Origin: Haliclystus octoradiatus
Lineage: Eukaryota; Cnidaria; Staurozoa; Stauromedusae; Haliclystidae
Assembly (NCBI GenBank): GCA_916610825.1
Contig: OU744447.1
Span: forward strand, 818,146 to 882,145
DNA length: 64,000 nucleotides
Direction of reading: 5' to 3'
Shown: positions 25,901-36,400 of the stretch, piece after piece
Numbering within the stretch: position 1 is the first letter of the stretch
Layout: each line of letters begins with the position of its first letter
Made by a program: the position numbers and the translations under genes
Notes under the pieces: model-generated
What the model saw: only the letters and a program-made list of their open reading frames with translations
What the model was told of the DNA's origin: nothing
The model's database searches: none

Positions 25901-28900
25901 ATGACCGTATTCAATAAGCTACGGTACATGCAAGCACAAGGCGGTCTCAATTCTTAATGTCTATCAGTTTGTCACATTGCGTTTTGGACAATCTAGTTGC
26001 TGATTCATCATTGTAACCATAGTAGCCTACTAACTAACCTTCGCCAAACTCATTTAAAATCACAGCAATTTTCTTCCCATGTTCAACATTCAGGATGTGG
26101 TTAAGCAGTGTAGTCTTTCCAGAACCTAATTTAAATATTTAATGAAAAAAGTACTGTAAAACGATTCCAACTTTCGTGTAGCAATTAAAACGTAGGATGT
26201 TGGCTGAACATCACAGTCAAACTCTCTTATGGTGAATAATATCATTTCTTTTATGGTTTCAAAAAGTGGGACACGAGAATCTCCAAAATACCATGTTCAA
26301 GGTCAATTTTGACAGGAAAAGTGTTGCGGCATGCAAAAAAGCAATGGTGACATGCACGGATACAAAAAAAGTTCTACCCAATCCGTTGTGTTCCAAAAGG
26401 CTATTAATACATTATAAATGTGTATTCAGTAGAAACACTATCTTGTCTTTTTGTCAAACTTATTAAGCAAATAGTTTTTATTATTTTATTATTATTATTA
26501 TCATAGTTAATTATTGTGTAGCCAACATACCCAAGAAACCAGTAATGATTGTAACAGGAATCTTCAAAAGGACATCATCATAATTAGCATCAATTAATTG
26601 TGGACAGTCATCATCTTCTTCTGGACTGGTATCATTAACATCAATCTAAAATTAGGAAGAACATGACAACAAATTAAAATTTTAACAGCCAATTTCTGAT
26701 GAAAAGATGATGATCACGAGAAAAATTATTGGGGGTACAGCTGCTATGCTTTTCAGACTGGAGGTTGGAAATGCTTGAAATATGCCATTGGCTGCTGTGA
26801 CTGTGTGCTGCCTGGCTGAGCCTGACTCTGGTCTCTGACAGAAGCTGGAGCCTGGACCTGGAGCAAGTCTGAAGATTATGGCAATGGCGCATCCGAGATT
26901 CAACGATATTTAGATATTTTACGGTCAAACATCAACAAAGTATTTGCTGTTGCGTACCCAAGATCTCGGCAAAAACTGTCCTTTTCTGCAGACTGGACCT
27001 GGAGGACATAGTGGATTTCATGTATGTTACGCAGGATATATCCTATGTAAAATGTAGTTGATTTTACAAAAATTTGGCGTACAGATTCTAAATCCTGGTA
27101 TTTTCCTATAGTTTCTAACTAATTGTTGGCGTATTTTGGCGTGGCATAGAATTTGTATTTGTGTGGCGTGAATTTGGCGTAAATATCTGACGTTCCAACT
27201 TCCAAGTACAAGGATTCCACTTCCACTATGGCCTGCGGCCTGCGCCTGGCCCTGGAGGCTGGAGATTGATTTCAAATTGATTATTTGAAGCCTTGATGGG
27301 CATGGCTAAGGCTTGATCACTTCGTCTTGATGCCCTTGAAGGCAAGGCAATGAAGGCATTGAACTTGATTGAAGCCTGAAGGGCGTAGATAAAGATGGAA
27401 ATGCTCTGTACTTTCATTTGGGAAATCATCTATTTCGGATGCTGCGTATCAGTTAGATGGAAAGGCATTATCACGTTCATCTTCTGTGAAAGATCTTGGA
27501 ATCCTACTAACTGCAGATCTAAAGTTCACAGAACACTGTTCCATGCTAGCCGCTAAAGCAAAAAACCGTTCTTTCCTAATCAAGAAATGCTTTTCCTCAA
27601 ATAATCCGGAGCTGTTAGTGAAAGCGTTCACAACATACATCAGACCAATGCTTGAGTCATCTACGCCAGTCTGGAATCCCTATCTCATCAAGGACATAAA
27701 TATTTTAGAAAATGTTCAGCGCTCTTTCACAAGAGATATGTTGTTTGAAAAATAATTCTTACAAGCCCTATGTAGATCGTCTTGCCTACCTCAACCTTGA
27801 GTCTCTAGAATTACGCCGCCTTAAGTTTGATCTTCACATGGTCTTTAGAATTTTGAAAAACTTGATTGATTTGGCTCCAGATGAATTTTTCACTATTAAA
27901 CATTCCAAATATTCCTTGAGGCCCATTTCCGAAGGAAAAAGTTTTCCCCGCAGGGGAAAACTTTTTTCTCCCCGTGCAGCGAGCGGAGTCGAGCCCACAA
28001 TAACCAAACCCGGAACGCAATATTTTTTTTAAACTTACGTAGAGAAGCTAGATTTAGCGGCGTTTTTTCGACCAGAACGGGCGGCGCTACTGCCATTATT
28101 TTTCGACCATCGTGCTTGTCGGCCTGCAAAACCTGAACACCACAATTTTTTTTTCGTTCTGATCACTTTAACTATTTTATTTTAATTTTATTTATTCAGG
28201 AGTTTATCGCGGATTTTGGCGGGTGGCGCAATATATTCAATGGACGATCCGAGACAATTATTTTAGGCACCGCCTCCACCGCGAACGGATCGACCGCCTC
28301 TTGCTGTTCACCACTGTGACGATGACGTCTGTCTGCTGCTGCCGTTGTTTATGCAACAAAGAGATCACAAAGACCTTTGCAATTGCCATTGACGAACCGA
28401 ACAAAACAGCAGCCCACGCCATGCATGACGATCACGAAGCCAAGACGACAATATACTACGAAAGACCATTTACGCATTATTTAATAATATGCAACTTGTT
28501 GCCCATAGCGGATTGATTATTTATCGCTGGGATTGTTATTTAATACTGTGTGTATATTACCATTTGTTTATTGCTATTGACGTTTCTTACTGTGTGGCTG
28601 TTTAATCGACGAGTAGTTTTTGATCGGTGTTGTTTCTGCTACTGCGTTGTTGTCGAACGATAAAATGGCCCCTATCAAAAGTGTTGTCGTTTGCCACTGT
28701 TTCTTAACGGATTTAAACTCTGACGAGGTGAGTGAGCTGTTGTGTGTTTAACTTGCTTGCCACTGGGCCCGATCGCTTGTTGTTCGTCTCGATTAGTTGC
28801 CTTGTTGCCATGCCGTTTGAATGTTTTGACCGCTGTCACTTTTGCCAATTGTTTTTCGACATTTACGTTTGACTATTCTCGCGCGCGCTGGGCCGGTGTG

Positions 28901-30336
28901 ATGCCCTCGACACTTTGACCTTTTGACCTGTTTGTTTGCTACTTTGGCCTGGGCTATCTACTCGTGGATTCTCCTTTATTTGCTTGTCTAACTATACGTT
29001 TTTATTTCGACGTTTTCACATTGTTATTTCGACTTCCTTGTTGTTGCCTTCGTTCGCACACCGCGCAGGTGTTGTTGTTGTATTTCACTGCTTTGTGTTG
29101 ATTCCGTGCGCGCGTGTATTATTCTGTAAACTTTATTTTGTTAAGTACGTGTTAAGCAGTACGTGTTCTTCAAACAGGCAAGTCGTGAAGAATTTAATTA
29201 CCACTGCTGTGTATGTTTGCAATTCATTGACTATCAGTGCTGCGTGTTTTCGAGCTTCGTTGAACGACAATCAACAATAACTGTTTACACGTTTTGACGT
29301 TCTTTTGACTACTGTCTGTACGATTGTTATTGGTTAATGCTAATTATAGTGTCGTCCCGTTGATAAGGAAGCAGTTCACTGCTGCTTTTGCCTTGTTGTG
29401 TGTCGAATTAATTTTAATAGTTTAATTAATACGGCCTGTTGTCCATTTATACTATCGCTTCGCTTTCGCATGTTATTTTAATTCTATTGACCTTGTTGTA
29501 TTTGCATTTGTGCTGATTTTTGATTTTTCAGAGACGTGCAGGCCCCATTCGCATTTTTATTCCGCATTCTAGTTCTCTCTGCCGCCCCATGCCGACCCTC
29601 AACGACCCCAAATACCACCGCCTTTCCCCGTGCCCTCTTTCGGTAGTAGTAGCAACAGTCTGTAGTAATCATCATTGTATCATCATCGTTCTTTTAATAT
29701 AGTAGCAGCAGAAGTAGGAGTTGGAGATAACAATCAAATGGCAGTAGTAGGATAGGACAGAGAGAGTCTGATGGCCTGGGCTCACTAGTGTGGACATTCA
29801 CTGACGCTGTACCCAACTAAATCATTTAACTATGACTGTTGCAAACATTACTTTGCAAATAGAATAATCAAGCCATGGAACTCTCTTCCTGAAGAAGTTA
29901 TATCGTCTAGTTCTTTACAAACATTCAAATTTAAACTTAATCATGTTAATTTATCACAGTTCTGTAACTTTTCCTTTGCCTGTTAATTATTTCTGATAAC
30001 ATAGTTTTCTTTATATATATATACTTTTTTTTAAAGGTCACATGTAAGTGAGGATACATTTAAAAATATCCTCCTTTGTTTATTTGCCTGTTAGCCATTG
30101 TGCTACAAAATACATACATACATACATACATTATGAAGTGAAGACTGAAGGCAGCATTTCTATTGCTTAATTTGCCGTGAATAAATACATTTGTTTTAAA
30201 TAGTGCAACACATGGTGAAAAGAAAGGCATCAGGTCTTCCCTGTCCAATTAGTCTAAAATTTCTATCAGGCTCTTCTTAATCTTCTATCTAATTATCTAA
30301 AATCTAAAAAATTCATACCTTCCTCTCGTCAGTCAT
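13971..30336 (-). CDS. ZNG1: ZNG1 / CBWD zinc-chaperone GTPase (COG0523, CobW domain), nearly complete
   Basis: G3E-family GTPase that in vertebrates delivers zinc to methionine aminopeptidase METAP1. Exons, right to left: 30319-30336 (MTDERK), 26531-26645, 26039-26125, 24003-24099, 23162-23351, 20110-20153, 19698-19784, 18512-18556, 18379-18429, 17770-17842, 16604-16672 and 13971-14088. All have GT-AG borders and phases join. Visible motifs: Walker A GFLGSGKTT (residues 42-50), the diagnostic metal-binding CLCC (100-103), switch II stretch [11 protein letters not shown], base-specificity NKTD (195-198), and the CobW C-terminal domain ending in [12 protein letters not shown]. Two pieces are missing: about 22 codons expected between 14089 and 16603, and the final exon after residue ..RFVFIG. 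A 2.6 kb LTR element and a LINE fragment lie in its introns. The promoter is shared with the divergent gene at 30475. Confidence 0.9.
14437..14727. repeat. 72-bp tandem repeat, four copies
   Basis: Units start at 14437, 14509, 14581 and 14653, each opening GGCTTATTTATCCATTACAA and ending in TTTTGATTAGGCCT or a close variant. The last copy diverges after about 55 bases. Copies differ by only a few bases. Located in a ZNG1 intron. Confidence 0.9.
15139..15166. repeat. Pentanucleotide microsatellite (CACTG)n
   Basis: About four to five copies of CACTG/TGCAC followed by a broken unit. Short and ordinary. Confidence 0.7.
15746..15907 (+). mobile_element. hAT-type MITE, copy 3
   Basis: Terminal repeats CAGGGTCCGACAAAAG and CTTTTGTCGGACCCTG are perfect inverses. 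Flanking 8-mers CACAGGCA and CACAGAAA match at 6/8, consistent with an eroded duplication. In the ZNG1 intron where one exon is missing. Confidence 0.82.
16108..16276 (+). mobile_element. hAT-type MITE, copy 4
   Basis: Diverged termini CAGGGCTCGACA and TTTTGCCGGACACTG, with a perfect 8-bp target duplication GTTGAGAC at 16100-16107 and 16277-16284. Only 200 bp from copy 3. Confidence 0.87.
16737..17116 (+). mobile_element. tRNA-derived SINE, full-length copy
   Basis: The head at about 16743-16815 has an A box (TAGCTCAGATGG) and a B box (GTGGTTCAAATCCCC) at tRNA spacing. The body runs about 300 bp to a conserved 3' end (GAGTGGTACGGG, then TAGGGCGACACCGTCTACATTA) and an ACTTTTATT tail. Flanked by a 12-bp duplication, ATTATTTATCTG (16725-16736) and ATTATTTACCTG (17117-17128), one mismatch. 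A second full copy lies at 55597, a 5'-truncated copy at 34378 and a fragment at 47511. The head lacks a complete acceptor stem, so it is not a working tRNA gene. RNA polymerase III transcription is expected for such heads. Confidence 0.88.
17931..18085. repeat. Cluster of GTTCATGAAC palindromes
   Basis: Contains TGTTCATGAACACC, AGTTCATGAACATT, TTTTCATGAACTGTTCAC and CGTTCATGAACTGA within 150 bases. Same family as 12956-13045 and 41222-41345. In a ZNG1 intron, 90 bp from an exon. Confidence 0.5.
18754..18929 (-). mobile_element. TA-flanked MITE (CAGTGAAACCTG family)
   Basis: Ends CAGTCAAACCTGTTATAAC and ACAGGTTTCACTGTA are inverse of each other. The interior shows the two mirrored blocks typical of the family (CCTGTCTATAGTGGTCACT and CTGTCTATAATGGTCAAT). 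TA at the right end. In a ZNG1 intron. Confidence 0.8.
19477..19636. repeat. Fold-back element with ~47-bp inverted arms
   Basis: The left arm has AAATAGAAAACAGTTAGC..TAAGTACTCTGATACAGACA and the right arm TGTTTGTATCAGAGTACATAAG..CGTTTTCTATTAG. The arms pair over most of their length around a 66-base centre. Non-coding MITE-like hairpin. Confidence 0.7.
19881..20048 (+). mobile_element. TA-flanked MITE (CAGTGAAACCTG family), diverged
   Basis: Begins TAAAGTGAAACCTAC and ends TTTGATTGTA. The interior matches the family (ATTATAGACAGGTGGCCTTT, TTGATTCAATAGAATA, GACAGGTGGCTGCTGTATAG). Sixty bases from a ZNG1 exon. Confidence 0.7.
20378..20752 (-). repeat. LTR (3' LTR of the minus-strand element)
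   Basis: Direct partner of 22598-22969, preceded on the minus strand by the polypurine tract. Roughly a dozen substitutions plus small indels separate the two LTRs, so the insertion is not brand new. Confidence 0.9.
21432..21806 (-). CDS. Gag-like open frame inside the LTR element
   Basis: 124 codons starting [16 protein letters not shown], rich in Glu, Lys, Ile and Leu and predicted helical. Position directly after the 5' LTR and leader suggests a gag remnant, but there is no zinc knuckle and no confident family match. It may be what is left of a longer gag after internal deletion. Confidence 0.35.
   Translation of the reverse strand: MKEIRHIKNKRDAQRGVVEKIIKEVECLIKTSSGIKVIRKYMNILKANYSVIERLTDDLSAILSELGFDIEAEYLTDVFEEVLDIGILAESYYGYDFEFDEVEVSLTTEVLNIYKNFKHRGEYN
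22598..22969 (-). repeat. LTR (5' LTR of the minus-strand element)
   Basis: Partner of 20378-20752. The minus-strand transcript would start in this copy. The right flank is GTTAC, the target duplication. Confidence 0.9.
23363..23428. repeat. 33-bp perfect tandem duplication
   Basis: ACGTTGAGATTGAGTGTGAC plus 13 more bases occurs twice back to back, about 11 bp upstream (minus-strand sense) of the acceptor of ZNG1 exon 23162-23351. The duplication lies where a branch point and pyrimidine tract would be. Confidence 0.9.
24100..26038. other. ZNG1 intron 3, no other gene seen
   Basis: AT-rich intron between ZNG1 exons. Short open frames here show no family resemblance. I see no inverted or direct repeat of note. 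Confidence 0.4.
27385..27919 (+). pseudogene. LINE reverse-transcriptase C-terminal fragment (CR1/Jockey-like)
   Basis: From about 27390 the frame reads [10 protein letters not shown], then [44 protein letters not shown], and after a frameshift near 27753 [22 protein letters not shown]. These are hallmarks of the thumb and C-terminal part of non-LTR retrotransposon reverse transcriptase. It is 5' truncated and frameshifted. The coding sequence breaks at about 27919 and resumes at 29785. It lies in ZNG1 intron 1, antisense to that gene. Dead copy. Confidence 0.82.
27920..29784. other. 1.9 kb segment of different composition splitting the LINE
   Basis: Inserted between the LINE codons for ..SKYSLR and ..[10 protein letters not shown]. 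It is markedly richer in G, C and CpG and in TTGTTG runs than its surroundings. It starts with a hairpin (AAAAGTTTTCCCCGC then GGGGAAAACTTTTTT at 27938-27969). One spliced possibility is ATG at about 28664 ([16 protein letters not shown]..) to a GTGAGT donor near 28728, then an acceptor near 29531 opening [16 protein letters not shown] recognise neither part. No target duplication or transposon termini could be defined. Confidence 0.45.
29785..30131 (+). mobile_element. LINE 3' end (C-terminus of ORF2, 3' UTR and ATAC tail)
   Basis: Encodes [20 protein letters not shown] and [14 protein letters not shown] up to a stop. The WNSLP box is the usual C-terminal signature of CR1, L2 and Jockey-type elements. 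A short 3' UTR follows and ends in an (ATAC)n microsatellite tail at 30110-30131. This is the continuation of the fragment at 27385-27919. Confidence 0.8.
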
Positions 30337-30474
30337 CTTTGTTGTGCTATCCTCTTGCGTTTGCCTCGTATCAGACACAATCCAAAACACAGTTTTCATT
30401 TCAAAAGTACAGTATTGTATTTAGTAAGTTCACTCTCTCTCCTTTGACTTGCATTCTGATTGTAGGATGAGTTT
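30337..30474. promoter_or_regulatory. Bidirectional promoter region between ZNG1 and the divergent coiled-coil gene
   Basis: Only 138 bp separate the ZNG1 start codon (30336, minus) from the start codon at 30475 (plus). Both transcription starts must lie here or in each other's upstream sequence. The plus gene's start is preceded directly by an acceptor-like GCATTCTGATTGTAG, so its ATG may be in a second or trans-spliced exon. No TATA box stands out. Confidence 0.55.
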
Positions 30475-33400
30475 ATGATGTCTAGATCAACGCATAGGTC
30501 TTCACGAAGGCCTTCGTGGGATCATGATTTTGATGATTTGACGTCTGTTTTACATGACGCTGACCTGGCATTAGCAAAAGTAAAGGTACGGTAAGCTTAG
30601 CTAAATTTTGCGGCGGCAAAGCGTTTGCGGAGCCGCGGAACGGAGCCTGTTTAGGCGGAGCAAAACATTGCCCTACTAATTATAGAGCGAAGAAACTGCT
30701 GGTAATGTAACAAAGTTCTGGTCGGCATTAGTTCATAGTCAACATCGGTCCCATCAGGGCCTATCTTTACTGTGTCATGGATCACATCGCTCTTTGGAAA
30801 GGCATGCGTGTAACAACCATATCTAACAGGTTGCAGTTTGATAAAAAACGAAACGTAAATAAATTAATACATTACAATAAATAATTCTTTGATGGGAGAT
30901 CGAACTAGAACGATCAAGTTACCTTAACCGCCACCGTAGCCATCAAACTATGGTGGATGAGAGCAAAGGTTACACATTAATAGATAAACACGACTGGGTT
31001 ATATCACGTGATGTTGACCCTAACACTAGCCCTAACAACCTAAATAGCGAAACGCGTGTTGAGGAAAACACGTGACCGAATTTTAGCCCCAACAAATTAG
31101 CCCGACGTCAGAAGGGACCGATGTTAACGATGATCTAATACCGACCAACATTTTGAGTCCATTCGGAAAAACAGCATGGAATCTTCCAACTTACAACACG
31201 TTTCTCCGTTGCATGAAAATGATATCTTCTTTGTTAAGTTGGATATCACTATCCTCAATCTTTCCATGCAACTGGTAGTAGTTTGAGGAATAAGCTGCCA
31301 CCCATTCCCAGACAACGCATTACGAAAAGATACATATATATAGCCTACCAGACCTTCCAAGTCTCACGCTTTTGCGCTGAATCTCATGGTCTCAACAGCT
31401 TTAATTTTACTACGTGTTAAAATCTAGGAAATTGACATTGTAAAGCAGAAAAGTGTGACCGAGCGCCTGAGTCGAACCCACAACCTAGCTGAATGTCAGG
31501 TCCAGTGCTCTAATCTTCACAACAACTGCAGGTCAATCTTGTTATGCCAGCTGTGAACTCAACTAGTTACATAGCATGCCATTAGTTTTTATTGTGCCTC
31601 ATGAGTTGATTTGCTAAGTGTCTAGTGACTACTTGTACTTTCCAACATTATGTTGGATTAAATTCTGGGTGTTGTTTCTAGACTGTTTTTATGTTTTAGC
31701 TAGATGCAAAAGCGTCAACATTATCCAAAATGTTGATGTAGATTTTTGTTTAAAGCGACTTTGAATCCATGACAAAATTCATGCTCCAAGACCCCTGGAA
31801 TTGTGCCCCCCCTGGGGGAGACCCCTATAATTTATCCCCAGAAGATGGAATTTCAATAATCTCACTATTATTCAAAATTTAAGTTGGAAGGGCTGATATT
31901 ACCTGTCTCACAGGGGAATACTTGAAAGTTAAAAAGTATCTCTTCAGTCTTGAATCCTTCTAAGAAATGCTATTTCATCAACATACATTGATGCGACACG
32001 GTCGGAGACACTGGGAATTGATAATCTTCGATAAGCCAATGGTCAACCTGAGATAAATGAGCATTTTATAAAAAATATTGTTTCATCGGAGTTGAATGAG
32101 CTGCAACATTTGACATAACTTTTATGCTACCTAGCTAACTACCTTGGCCCATTACATTAATTTCTGAGTTTTGATTATCTGCAGAGTCAACTATATCCAA
32201 ATTCACCAAAACTCAAAGGTAAGGAATGTTTTCATTTTCAGGGTATGCCCCACTTTCAGGGTAGGCTAATTGAGTGACGCAAGAGGCTCATGCCTCAAAC
32301 AGTTCTCGTGTGGCTCCCAACATTCCTTATAAGGCAAATATGAGCAAAAACTCAGTTAAGAAAATGAACAAAACACGAACAACCATAGTCCAGATCTAGC
32401 TCCAGGCTCTCTAGTCAAATTTGAGGGACTATTTTGAGATAGTCATACCTATTCTGCCGTTATTGTGCTTACCGTGTTTACAAATATATTTCTTAAAGGC
32501 TCCATGAAATAGCGTCTAATACGTATGTGTGAAATGCTGATCAACTGAATCTTGAAACTTTAGAGTTGAAACAAATAAATTGATTGATTGATTGAACTAG
32601 TTGATGGTTTTAACACACATAGGCTAAGGGGTAGCTCAGGAGAGAATCTGCTTGTATCCTTTTTTATTCCAAGCAAACTCTAATGTCAGGTTATCTAGCA
32701 ACTTGGATCTAACAATAAAATTAAATTTTGTTTTTGTTTTTGAGCTTTTAAAAGAGCAAAGATAATTGCATTTTATAACTATTATTGCTGACTTTGGATT
32801 TGAGGAACTACCGTATTTGCTGAATGTGTAATGTCTATGTTATTTTCAGTTTTGAGTAATATCTAAGAAGCGAACGTAATATACCGGTAATGAATTTGAG
32901 CATTGCAAGTTTTTGATCAACTTTTGCAAACACTCAAATCAAAACATCAAACCTGCGGACAAAGCACTTTCAAATCTTCCAAAATATATTGTAGATGTCA
33001 AAACTCTCCAATTTTCAGGCTTTGAATGTGTATACTTCATCACATGTAAAAAGAGAGCTTTTATAGGAAGTGCTTCGTACATACTTTTCTTTGCTTGTGG
33101 TTCTCTATCGCAAAATCAGTTATAAATTCAAAATTAATTGTGTTAATTGCAATTTAATAAGATCATATATTAACTATTAGTCGAACCCGACTAGGGTACT
33201 ATTCGATGAGCTGCATTCTGATTGGCTGCTCAATCGTTGACTATTTTCTCATAGTCAACGCTGGCAAGTTTCCTCGCAAATTTCAAAAAGTAAACAAGGG
33301 TTCGCAAATGTATTTGAATCAAAATTTTATACGAATTACGAGAGTAAATTATAATTTCCGTCCCTGAGAAAACAAAACAAGTAACAAAATCTGAGATGAA

Positions 33401-36400
33401 GTTGCAACATGTTCAATGGTAAGCTATGCATATACAATTTAAATTTTATTTAACAATCTTCTTGCAACTTCTCGCTACTTTATTGCAGATATAAATTAGT
33501 CCGGTAGTCAGCTTAAGTTTATAAACAACAAACTTTTATATTACAGTACAAACTGCTAACATGTATGTATTTTTAGATACTCAATAGTTACCTTCTCAAG
33601 TTTGCTATTTTGTGGGGCTGTATTTTGTAGGAAGTATTAATATCCAACTGTTTTATTTTAAAAATTAAAGCTGAATCAAATCGAATTAAAATTCATTCTC
33701 CAAATCACGACGCTGCAGTCGTCATGGATGCCTTTGATTGACGGTTGTATTTAAAATTAATTTTGCAGAAAGCGAATAAATAGTTGGAATTTATATTTTT
33801 TGATATGTTTTGCTTGTAGCTTGTACCACTAGTCGGTTTCTACTAAAACAATTAGACAACCTGGGCTCGCATTATTTAATTTTTAGTATTTTTGTGAGTC
33901 ACATTATAAGAATGTGTCAAAGTGTCATTCCTCTTGTTGCCAACATCCAACTGAGAAATAGGCTGCATATACTGTATCCCTTCGGAATCCTTTCCATCTA
34001 CATATTCACTGTCATCATTTGATGTATTAAGATGTGCCTGTTTGAGTTATGGATCCACTTCTACTTATTGTCTGCGCGTTTATTGCAATGGCATTAACTT
34101 CTGTTTGGACTGCAGCTACATAATATGTAAATGATTTCGAATTGATCAATTTTTATAGCCTACCATTTAGTGTACTATAGGGCACAAAGGTAGATAAGCC
34201 AATGGCAATAAAATAAACTGGAAAAATGGAATAAACAACAAATTTTGGATCTCTGATATTTCACCCTCATCAAATGAAGATAATCACAGTCATCATCCTC
34301 TTATTTGATCGAAAGAGAAACATATTACCAAACCTGTCTATAATGGTCACCTGTCTATAGTGGTCCTTCTTGCAATGTTGATCTGCAGTGTCGCAGCTAA
34401 GATTAACAAAGAGCACTTAAAATCATTGCTCTCAGCGAAAAAAGCCACTCCTAGATAATTAGATAGAGGAGTGGTACGGGTACCTTTGGTAGGGCGACAC
34501 CGTCTACATTACTTTTATTACTTTTATTTGCAATATCTAAAATAGTATTTTCTATTGAATCAAACCTTTATAAAAAGTTTACCTGTCTATAGTGGTAAAT
34601 TTATCTACATCTTGTAGCTGGCTGCTATATATACAAGTTACACTGTATTTGATTACGGTAGCATTTTCATTGTTGGTATGTCTGGTGATGATGATCATTG
34701 TCTAAGCCTACAGTCTAATGTGTTTTCAAATGTTAGGCTATTGTCACAATTTTACCAAAATGTTTTTTATTTCAATTTTCCAGTCTCAGAATCAACTCAT
34801 GGAAACCTCCCTTTCAACCATTACTCTACACCATACCATGGTTCTGCATCAGCAAAGACCCAATATAATAAGCTGCAGGGACTTCTCACTCAACAAGAAC
34901 TCGATTCAAACATTAATTCTACATTGAATATCAACCAAACATCTAGCAGCCATGATTTACTAATGACAATGTATGAAAAACTGGAGACTCAGCAAAAGGT
35001 GTACTTTTCATTGTTACACTAACTATTATGATATTAAAAGTTATTTTGTTTCTATTGGGGAATAAATAGCTTATGTAAATCTTTATGCTCTGTTTTCTCT
35101 TGTTGGATTAAGACTATCAACAATTTGAGTCAAACAATTCGTATCATGGAAGAGCAGCATAAAGATCAAGCTATTGCTGTAGAGCGTCTCCAAGGTAAGT
35201 ACATATTACGATTAATACAAAAATTTCAGATAAAATGAAATCAACAAATCCGGACTCCCATTTGAAACAGACACATCTGTTTCCATTTCCATTCTAAACA
35301 GATCCATATATTAAATCTGATTCGTCTTTCAGGATTTCAGATCATAGGATCATCAGGCCCTGCTTGAAACTTTACACATTCAAAACTCTCATAGCTGGCT
35401 GTTATATACGGCTTCATTGTAGTATTTTCTATTGCATCAACCCTGTATAAGTGTATATAGGTCACCTGTATATAGTGGTCAATCTATCTACCTCTCATAG
35501 CTGGCTGTTATATACGTGTTTCACAAATTTCACTGTTATTTTCATCCCCTTCTTTCGATTTGAACCATCATGATTTTCATTGTGATGCCTTAAAAGGCTT
35601 TATTGGAAGAAATTGCCTCCATTTGAAATTGTCTCCATTTGAAATTTCTTCCATTTGAAATTGCCTTCATTTGAAATTGTCTCCATTTGAAATTGCCTCC
35701 ATTTGAAATTGCCTCCATTTGAAATTGTCTTCATTTGAAATTGCCTCCATTTGCAATTGTCTCCATTTGAATTGTCTCCATTTGAAATTGCCTCCATTTG
35801 AAATTGCCTCCATATGAAATTGTCTCCATTTGAAATTGCCTCCATTTGAAATTGTCTCCATTTGAAATTGCCTCCATTTGAAATTGTCTCCATTTGAAAT
35901 TGCCTCCATTTGAAATTTCCTCCATTTGAAATTGTCTCCATTTGAAATTGTCTTAATTTGAAATTGCCTCCATTTGAAATTGTCTCCATTTGAAATTGTC
36001 TCCATTTGAAATTGCCTCCATTTGGAATTGTCTTCATTTGAAATTGCCTCCATTTGAAATTGCCTCCATTTGAAATTGCCTCCATTTGAAATTGCCTCCA
36101 TTTGAAATTGCCTTCATTTCAGAAAAGATTGTGTCCATGCAAGATATCAAAAGGGACTCAAAAGAGCAATTACAATGGTCAAAGGTAATCTAATATAAAA
36201 ATAAATAATTATAATGGTTGATGGCCGTTGGCCACTGATGAACAGTTCAACTTCTACTGGCTTACAGCCGCTTACATATATGTTTGAACTAGCAAACTTA
36301 AATTTATCAGCTGTGTCAACCAATCAAAAATATACACACTGGCGGTTGGTTGTTCACAAGCAGCAGGCAATGTGACTTGTGTTTATGTAACAAGCATTGA

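Noticed and set aside
26674-27429. Several overlapping minus-strand frames of 60-85 codons
   Set aside because: GC-richer, low-complexity sequence gives open frames in more than one phase. No family match or splice context; inside ZNG1 intron 1.
35340-35365. Hammerhead on the minus strand (CTGATGATCC..TGAAAT)
   Set aside because: Core words occur but stem II is only a GATC self-pair and no stem III exists; likely chance.
35600-36101. Minus-strand open frames with a MEAISNGGNFKWRQFQ-type repeat
   Set aside because: By-product of the 16-bp minisatellite: three units make 48 bp and keep all frames open. On the opposite strand to the host gene, with no independent evidence.
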